Assembly: GCA_014843695.1 (NCBI GenBank)
Contig: CM026390.1
Location: forward strand, 14,391,318 to 14,455,317
DNA length: 64,000 nt
From: Archivesica marissinica
Taxonomy: Eukaryota > Mollusca > Bivalvia > Venerida > Vesicomyidae
Reading direction: 5' to 3'
Positions 57,214 through 64,000 of this stretch are shown in pieces. The notes beneath the pieces were generated by a model. That model saw nothing but the letters and a program-made list of their open reading frames with translations. It searched no databases and was not told where the DNA came from. Made by a program: the position numbers and the translations under genes. How positions within the stretch are numbered: the first letter of the stretch is position 1; each line of letters starts with the position of its first letter.

Positions 57214-57780
57214 AGCATTTTTGCTTACTGCTTTCAACATTCTATGCAGTTAGTCAAAGGTTGTAGAACTGGTAAAACAATCATGGAACTAAAATAAATG
57301 AATATAAACTACACTACTTTATATTTCACAAACATCTCATACTAGATGACCCTGTCCCTCCTCGATCAACACACATTGTCTGTCTGATAACACATTACAT
57401 TCAACCCATAATACTCGATATCCAGTCAGACAGTATTACACATAGTCTACTTATAAACCAGGATTATAAAGTCATGAGGAAAGAGTTGGAGCTAACACTT
57501 CAATGTAAAAACCTCTTATACCTTTTTCATGCTGGCAAAGCCGCTTAATTTCTTCAAATGTGATCTCGCATAAACCTATTTACCGTAAGTAGCATTGATT
57601 GCAACGCATTTGTATTGTCGTCATGCAAGTGCATTTGTGTAATCGCTATGCAATTTAACACTTAATATTACACATTAAAATGCACAGATTCATAACCTTG
57701 ATTTCAGAGTTTTATGAATCTACTAAAAACTCAACACTAAAAAAACACAACCTCTGAATAAGTACAATTTTTTTTTTTAC
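57214..57780. other. Unassigned AT-rich DNA
   Basis: Nothing recognisable except a T10 run near 57769-57778. Confidence 0.3.
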
Positions 57781-57816
57781 AAAGATGGCGAAACAAGCTT
57801 TAACAACTTGTATTAA

Positions 57817-58050
57817 CCCATTCAACACCAAGTAACTGAAATGGACTGGTCCATGATCAGTTTTTAGACCAATAAATTAATACGAAAATTACATTTGGAC
57901 CAGTTCATTTATCAAAATGGGTAATTTTGTCTAAAATAGTAATATTACTGCCAAAAAGTGCAGATCCTGATGAGACGGCTCGTCACGAGCCGGCTCATCT
58001 GGATCTACACTTTTTGTAAGCCTATTTAGAGGTCTGTGGTGTTGAAAAGT
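57817..58050 (+). mobile_element. TTAA-target MITE, family 1, inserted in a SINE tail
   Basis: TTAA flanks it at 57813-57816 and 58051-58054. The left flank (GGCGAAACAAGCTTTAACAA, CTTGTA) and the right flank (TTAATCAT) join into the reversed SINE tail word seen at 30969-30983. The right terminus has changed from GGG to AGT. The centre hairpin is intact. Confidence 0.88.
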
Positions 58051-58156
58051 TTAATCATTAAAACGGTGTTGTGGAGTGAAACCTTTGTACTTGACACAGA
58101 CAGTCCATTATTATTAATATTGGACTGCTTTCAAAAGGCCAGAGTATTATATTATA

Positions 58157-59339
58157 CAGTCAAAATTGCTCAAGCGACCACGTGTATTAAGCGACCTTTG
58201 TCTTATGCGACCATTTTGAAATCCCCCCGAGCGATTTCACACTATAAATCTATTGTATTAAGCGACTTTTGTCTTACGCGACCAACGACCACCTATTTTC
58301 GGCCGTAATTACCTAAAGTTTTTCATTAAGCGACCATAAGTAGTGTTGAAATTCAAAACATACCGTAAATCAAGAGACTATTAAATGTGTCGTCTGCTAG
58401 TTATGTATATTGAAGAGGCAATACATTTGACAAGTAATCATGCCAATCAGTCAATTTTCGCACATTTATGCCCCAATTTCCGTTTGAGTCATTGTTGTAA
58501 AAACAAATGTAGGGGATTATCGGCGCGCAATGTCCAGTTACGAGTTCTTTATAGTGAAGTCACAGACATATTGTCCCATGTGTGTTAATCTCATAATTGG
58601 GCGCTAATTGATTCAAATAGTCGACAATTTGTTCTTATAGTGTCGCATTTTTAGTTTTATTGGGTCACAGCATATGTCCGTCCCATTGCACCGGTCGGAA
58701 ATTCAGCCAACGGATGTCAATTTTATATGTACGTTCTGATTTAAATGAATGTAAATGCATTATTGTTGTAATTTTCTGGATTACATTTTTGCTTAGATAA
58801 TTATCTCGGGACATCACACCATTGTCACGACTTATCATATATTTTTAATCTAAATACGCAATAAGTTCGTCCTCATAATGTTTCGTACTCGAAAATTGAT
58901 TCGTCCTCAAAATGTTTCATACTCGTAATAACATAAATAAGATGATGTCAATTCTGACCTTTTGAGTACAGGCAACATAAAAATGCCATTTTTTGTAGCA
59001 ATCAATAAGGTGTTTGATCTACAGTATCCATACCGGGCAGGTGTCACAATTCGCAGCAATCAACAAGGTGTTTCAACAAGAAAAATACAAGCAAATATTA
59101 CTATAAAAAGTTTTCTTTATTTTATGATGACATATATACATGACATATATGTAACATATATACATGTATATGATGTTGATATCAATATAGACACTGTAGT
59201 GTCCACCCAAACAAAAGTCTAGTACATGTCTCCGACTCTGGGAAATTGTCCGTTCAGTCACTTTGTATTAAGAGACCGTTTCATTAAGAGACCGCTTTTG
59301 TCCATTCCCTTGGGCGGTCTCTTAATACAAGTTTGACTG
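58157..59339. mobile_element. Non-autonomous TA-target DNA transposon (1183 bp) inside repeat R2
   Basis: The left end reads CAGTCAAAATTGCTCAAGCG and the right end CTTAATACAAGTTTGACTG, imperfect inverted repeats sharing CAGTCAAA. TA flanks both ends (58155-58156, 59340-59341). Subterminal words GCGACC(A/T)...TTAAGCGACC and AAGAGACCG repeat in both halves. No transposase frame is visible. Terminal sequence relates it to the short CAGTCAAACCTG MITEs at 16 kb, 32 kb and 42 kb. Confidence 0.83.
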
Positions 59340-59340
59340 T

Positions 59341-59490
59341 AAATATTCAATGCGTCAATGTACAAATCCTAATTAACAATCTGAATTAGTAAGATCTTGT
59401 TATACAAGTGTGTGTTTTAAGTGAAATGCGCCTAACACAGTCCAATATTTTACATATTGGATCGTTTTCGGCTTATATCCTATACTTGTT
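59341..59490 (+). repeat. Dispersed repeat R2, right part after the transposon
   Basis: TAAGATCTTGTTATACAAGT, CAATATTTTACATATTGGAT and GGCTTATATCCTATAC match 27140-27290. The left part is at 58095-58156. Confidence 0.8.
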
Positions 59491-59645
59491 GTTGGCGCGG
59501 ATAAAAGCTGATATGTGGTCGTTCGTGTGGGAGATGAAACCGAAGTACCCGGAGAAAACCAACCACAATACAATCCGACCTACTTCCCGGTCCGAGGATC
59601 AAACTCGGGTTACATTGGTATCAACCACTACGCAAATCGGACTGC
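59487..59645 (-). mobile_element. tRNA-derived SINE, family A fragment
   Basis: On the minus strand it has CAATGTAACCCGAGTTTGAT, CCTCGGACCGGGAAGTAGG, and GGTTTTCTCCGGGTACTTCG, and lacks the tail. It directly precedes the 39-bp array. Confidence 0.68.
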
Positions 59646-59648
59646 CCA

Positions 59649-61105
59649 AAATAGAGTCCTGAATAGAGATCTTATTACTGGTAAATAGAGATCACCTCTG
59701 AATAGAGATCTTATTACTAGTAAATAGAGATCACCTCTGAATAGAGATCTTATTACTGGTATATAGAGATCACCTCTGAATAGATATCTTATTACTGGTA
59801 AATAGAGATCACCTCTGAATAGAGATCTTATTACTGGTAAATAGAGATCACCTCTGAATAGATATCTTATTACTAGTAAATAGAGATCACCTCTGAATAG
59901 AGATCTTATAACTGGTAAATAGAGATCACCGCTGAATAGAGATCTTATTACTGGTAAATAGAGATCACCGCTGAATAGAGATCTTATTACTGGTAAATAG
60001 AGATCACCTCTGAATAGAGATCTTATTACTGGTAAATAGAGATCACCTCTGAATAGAGATCTTATTACTAGTAAATAGAGATCACCTCTGAATAGAGATC
60101 TTATAACTGGTAAATAGAGATCACCGCTGAATAGAGATCTTATTACTGGTAAATAGAGATCACCTCTTAATAGAGATCTTATTACTAGTAAATAGAGATC
60201 ACCTCTGAATAGAGATCTTATTACTGGTAAATAGAGATCACCTCTGAATAGAGATCTTATAACTGGTAAATAGAGATCACCTCTGAATAGAGATCTTATT
60301 ACTGGTAAATAGAGATCACCTCTGAATAGAGATCTTATAACTGGTAAATAGAGATCACCTCTGAATAGAGATCTTATTACTGGTAAATAGAGATCACCTC
60401 TGAATAGAGATCTTATAACTGGTAAATAGAGATCACCTCTGAATAGAGATCTTATTACTGGTAAATAGAGATCACCTCTGAATAGAGATCTTATAACTGG
60501 TAAATAGAGATCACCTCTGAATAGAGATCTTATTACTGGTAAATAGAGATCACCTCTGAATAGAGATCTTATAACTGGTAAATAGAGATCACCTCTGAAT
60601 AGAGATCTTATTACTGGTAAATAGAGATCACCTCTGAATAGAGATCTTATAACTGGTAAATAGAGATCACCTCTGAATAGAGATCTTATTACTGGTAAAT
60701 AGAGATCACCTCTGAATAGAGATCTTATAACTGGTAAATAGAGATCACCTCTGATAGAGTACTAGTAAATAGAGATCACCTCTGAATAGAGATCTTAATT
60801 ACTAGTAAATAGAGATCACCTCTGAATAGAGATCTTATAACTGGTAAATAGAGATCACCGCTGAATAGAGATCTTATTACTGGTAAATAGAGATCACCTC
60901 TGAATAGAGTCTTATTACTGGTAAATAGAGATCACCTCTGACTAGAGATCTTATTACTAGTAAATAGAGATCACCTCTGAATAGAGATCTTATTACTAGT
61001 AAATAGAGATCACCTCTGAATAGAGACATTATTACTGGTAAATAGAGATCACCTCTGAATAGAGACATTATTACTGGTAAATAGAGATCACCTTTGAATA
61101 AAGAC
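59649..61105 (+). repeat. Minisatellite, 39-bp unit, about 37 copies, first block
   Basis: The unit contains GAATAGAGATCTTATTACTG and GTAAATAGAGATCACCTCT. TTATTACTGG and TTATAACTGG units alternate strictly from about 60200 to 60740, forming a 78-bp higher-order unit. Its first 637 bases recur at the window end. Confidence 0.97.
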
Positions 61106-61191
61106 AACTTCCGTATACATAGACAAGTTTTGATCTCGCATCAAACAATTATCAATGCATTATAACCTCCAACTAAGGATCAAGCTTGGCA

Positions 61192-61712
61192 AATGAATGA
61201 CTCACATACCACGAGTAATTGCAATGGCAAATGAATGACCCACATACCACGAGCAATTGCAATGGCACATGAATGACCCACATACCACGAGTAATTGCAA
61301 TGGCACATGAATGACCCACACACCACGAGTAATTGCAATGGCACATGAATGACCCACATACCACGAGTAATTGCAATGGCGCATGAATGACCCACATACC
61401 ACGAGTAATTGCAATGGCACATGAATGACCCACATACCACGAGTAATTGCAACGGCGCATGAATGACCCACATACCACGAGTAATTGCAATGGCACATGA
61501 ATGACCCACATACCACGAGTAATTGCAATGGCACATGAATGACCCACATACCACGAGTAATTGCAATGGCACATGAATGACCCACATACCACGAGTAATT
61601 GCAACGGCGCATGAATGACCCACATACCACAAGTAATTACAATGGCACATGAATGACCCACATACCACGAGTAATTGCAATGGCACATGAATGACCCACA
61701 TACCACGAGTAA
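61192..61712 (+). repeat. Minisatellite, 38-bp unit, about 14 copies
   Basis: The unit contains GCACATGAATGACCCACATA and CCACGAGTAATTGCAATG. All three minus-strand frames remain open (up to 180 residues) although 38 is not a multiple of 3. Confidence 0.96.
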
Positions 61713-61737
61713 TTACAATCAATTAAACGAGGCTCCT

Positions 61738-62436
61738 TTGATGAAATGGATATGCAAGGTCTGTGATGAAATGGATATGCAAGCTCAGTGATGAAATGGA
61801 TATGCAAGGTCTGTGATGAAATGGATATGCAAGCTCAGTGATGAAATGGATATGCAAGGTCTGTGATGAAATGGATATGCAAGCTCAGTGATGAAATGGA
61901 TATGCAAGGTCTGTGATGAAATGGATATGCAAGCTCAGTGATGAAATGGATATGCAAGGTCTGTGATGAAATGGATATGCAAGCTCAGTGATGAAATGGA
62001 TATGCAAGGTCTGTGATGAAATGGATATGCAAGCTCAGTGATGAAATGGATATGCAAGGTCTGTGATGAAATGGATATGCAAGCTCAGTGATGAAATGGA
62101 TATGCAAGGTCTGTGATGAAATGGATATGCAAGCTCAGTGATGAAATGGATATGCAAGGTCTGTGATGAAATGGATATGCAAGCTCAGTGATGAAATGGA
62201 TATGCAAGGTCTGTGATGAAATGGATATGCAAGCTCAGTGATGAAATGGATATGCAGGCTCAGTGATGAAATGGATATGCAAGCTCTGTGATGAAATGGA
62301 TATGCAAGCTCTGTGATGAAATGGATATGCAAGGTCTGTGATGAAATGGATGCAAGCTCAGTGATGAAATGGATATGCAAGGTCTGTGATGAAATGGATA
62401 TGCAAGGTCTGTGATGAAATGGATATGCAAGCACAG
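61738..62436 (+). repeat. Minisatellite, 25-bp unit arranged as 50-bp dimers, about 28 copies
   Basis: The unit is TGATGAAATGGATATGCAAG plus GTCTG or CTCAG. The two forms alternate strictly from about 61750 to 62250, then the order breaks. Confidence 0.97.
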
Positions 62437-62445
62437 TGAAGGTAT

Positions 62446-62750
62446 TTGATTGATTGACACAGTTTGGAGCATGCATAGAATCCGGTATACGGGACATATA
62501 TCTCTGTTAATTGAAGGTTACGGTATTGGATTTAGTGACACAGTTTGAAGCATGCATAGAATCAGGTATACTGTAACATGTGTCTCTGTTAATTGAAGGT
62601 TACGGTATTGGATTTAGTGACACAGTTTGAAGCATGCATAGAATCAGGTATACTGTAACATGTGTCTCTGTTAATTGAAGGTTACAGTATTTGATTGATT
62701 GACACAGTTTGGAGCATGCATAGAATCAGGTATACTGTAACATGTGACCA
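62446..62750 (+). repeat. Tandem repeat, 81-82-bp unit, about 3.7 copies
   Basis: The unit contains GACACAGTTTGGAGCATGCA, TAGAATCAGGTATACTGTAA and TTAATTGAAGGTTACGGTAT. Confidence 0.93.
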
Positions 62751-62754
62751 TGAT

Positions 62755-63175
62755 GTTAATTGATTTTTCTTCACCTTGTAGATTTCCCATATTCATGTCA
62801 CACAAATATTATAATTAAAGCCACTGTACGCCTTTTTCTTTCTAAAAATTCTATAATTTGTATGCAAATTTATTTGGGGTTGTGGTCAAACATGATTTTG
62901 GTATTAAGAAATCATTTGATTGTCTGTGAGTTCCCTTTAGCCAGTGGTTGGTTTACTGTTAAAATGGAAATATAAGAAGATAAACACGATTTCTAATCAT
63001 TGGCTCGTATGCAATACGTTCTATGTAGGAGCAAACTAATAGATTATGTTGTAAGAAATGGACACACTAGCTACTATAAGCAATGTCAATGAACTGTAAT
63101 TAATCAATATCAAAATTCTTTCCTGTTTGCCCACAATTATATCAGTAGATTTCATATAGCAACTGGTGTATATGG
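62755..63175. other. Unassigned AT-rich DNA
   Basis: A 71-codon frame (62760-62975) is not recognisable. No other feature. Confidence 0.3.
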
Positions 63176-63182
63176 TTTCTGT

Positions 63183-63360
63183 GTGTGTGTGTGGTTATTG
63201 GGGGGGGGGAGGGAGCTGTTAAAGTCGCACCAACAGCTTAGGTCATATGGCGACTCTCCAGTTATTATTGGGGGAAGACTCTGGTGCACCTCCAAGCAGT
63301 ATTTTAGGCACTTGGGTAGAGCAACCAACCAACCGCAAGCCAGTTGGATAGCTGCCTCAC
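63183..63360 (+). mobile_element. SINE-like element, family E
   Basis: It contains a (GT)n and G9 tract, then AAAGTCGCACCAACAGCTTA, GGTCATATGGCGACTCTCCA and GGTGCACCTCCAAGCAGTAT. The fragment at 34130-34225 shares the last part. The class is inferred from its short dispersed nature; no clear box A/B is seen. Confidence 0.5.
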
Positions 63361-63363
63361 AGG

Positions 63364-64000
63364 AAATAGAGTCCTGAATAGAGATCTTATTACTGGTAAA
63401 TAGAGATCACCTCTGAATAGAGATCTTATTACTAGTAAATAGAGATCACCTCTGAATAGAGATCTTATTACTGGTATATAGAGATCACCTCTGAATAGAT
63501 ATCTTATTACTGGTAAATAGAGATCACCTCTGAATAGAGATCTTATTACTGGTAAATAGAGATCACCTCTGAATAGATATCTTATTACTAGTAAATAGAG
63601 ATCACCTCTGAATAGAGATCTTATAACTGGTAAATAGAGATCACCGCTGAATAGAGATCTTATTACTGGTAAATAGAGATCACCGCTGAATAGAGATCTT
63701 ATTACTGGTAAATAGAGATCACCTCTGAATAGAGATCTTATTACTGGTAAATAGAGATCACCTCTGAATAGAGATCTTATTACTAGTAAATAGAGATCAC
63801 CTCTGAATAGAGATCTTATAACTGGTAAATAGAGATCACCGCTGAATAGAGATCTTATTACTGGTAAATAGAGATCACCTCTTAATAGAGATCTTATTAC
63901 TAGTAAATAGAGATCACCTCTGAATAGAGATCTTATTACTGGTAAATAGAGATCACCTCTGAATAGAGATCTTATAACTGGTAAATAGAGATCACCTCTG
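63364..64000 (+). repeat. Minisatellite, 39-bp unit, second block (duplicate of 59649-60285)
   Basis: The sequence matches 59649-60285 at a constant offset of 3715, including rare unit variants (GGTATATAG, GATATC, ACCGCTG, CTCTTAATAG) in the same order. It runs off the window end. Confidence 0.95.

Noticed and set aside
2536..64000. Possible CRISPR arrays among the short direct repeats
   Set aside because: Units are directly abutting without unique spacers of constant length, and the window is a eukaryotic genome with introns and SINEs.

Overview
The window is eukaryotic nuclear DNA from a repeat-rich, AT-rich animal genome. It is most likely an invertebrate and plausibly a marine mollusc such as a bivalve. 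The evidence is one split gene with GT-AG introns whose product is a conserved animal deadenylase, several families of tRNA-derived SINEs with boxes A and B and target-site duplications, a LINE remnant, non-autonomous DNA transposons of piggyBac-like, hAT-like and TA-target (mariner/pogo-like) type, and a very heavy load of minisatellites. The species call is inference; no marker gene fixes it.

The only protein-coding gene I can support is the 3' part of CNOT6 (CCR4-type poly(A) deadenylase of the CCR4-NOT complex), on the minus strand. Its last three coding exons are at 49725-49970, 48687-48867 and 46662-46950, with matching splice phases and the C-terminal catalytic residues present. The N-terminal leucine-rich repeats and the first part of the nuclease domain are not found; they should lie beyond 49970, probably past the window end. 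Its introns hold minisatellites, a SINE and MITEs.

Layout. 1-8760: a SINE, 44-, 31-, 28-, and two 51-bp arrays, an hAT-like element inserted in the 28-bp array, and a LINE 3' fragment split by a SINE. 8868-12813: a 4-kb 32-bp-unit array running into a 1000-N gap (12814-13813), then a 37-bp array. 14-23 kb: mostly unique AT-rich DNA with TA-target elements, SINEs and TTAA-target MITEs. 23.1-25.9 kb: 44/48-bp and 36-bp arrays. 26-37 kb: MITEs, SINEs and short arrays. 38.2-39.4 kb: GC-rich 26-bp array in two blocks with a duplicated flank. 40-46.2 kb: G-rich repeat, foldback MITE, 25-, 19- and 66-bp arrays. 46.6-50 kb: CNOT6 exons. 50-53.3 kb: 45- and 27-bp arrays in the upstream intron. 54.1-55.2 kb: 20-bp array. 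56-59.6 kb: nested transposons. 59.6-64 kb: almost continuous 39-, 38-, 25- and 82-bp arrays.

Most long open frames here are translations of minisatellites. An array with a unit length divisible by 3 and no stop in one frame, or a stop-free unit of any length, gives a long spurious ORF. I found no operon, CRISPR array, phage or defence island. The most informative content is a set of well-resolved transposon insertions, several with paralogous empty sites inside this same window.
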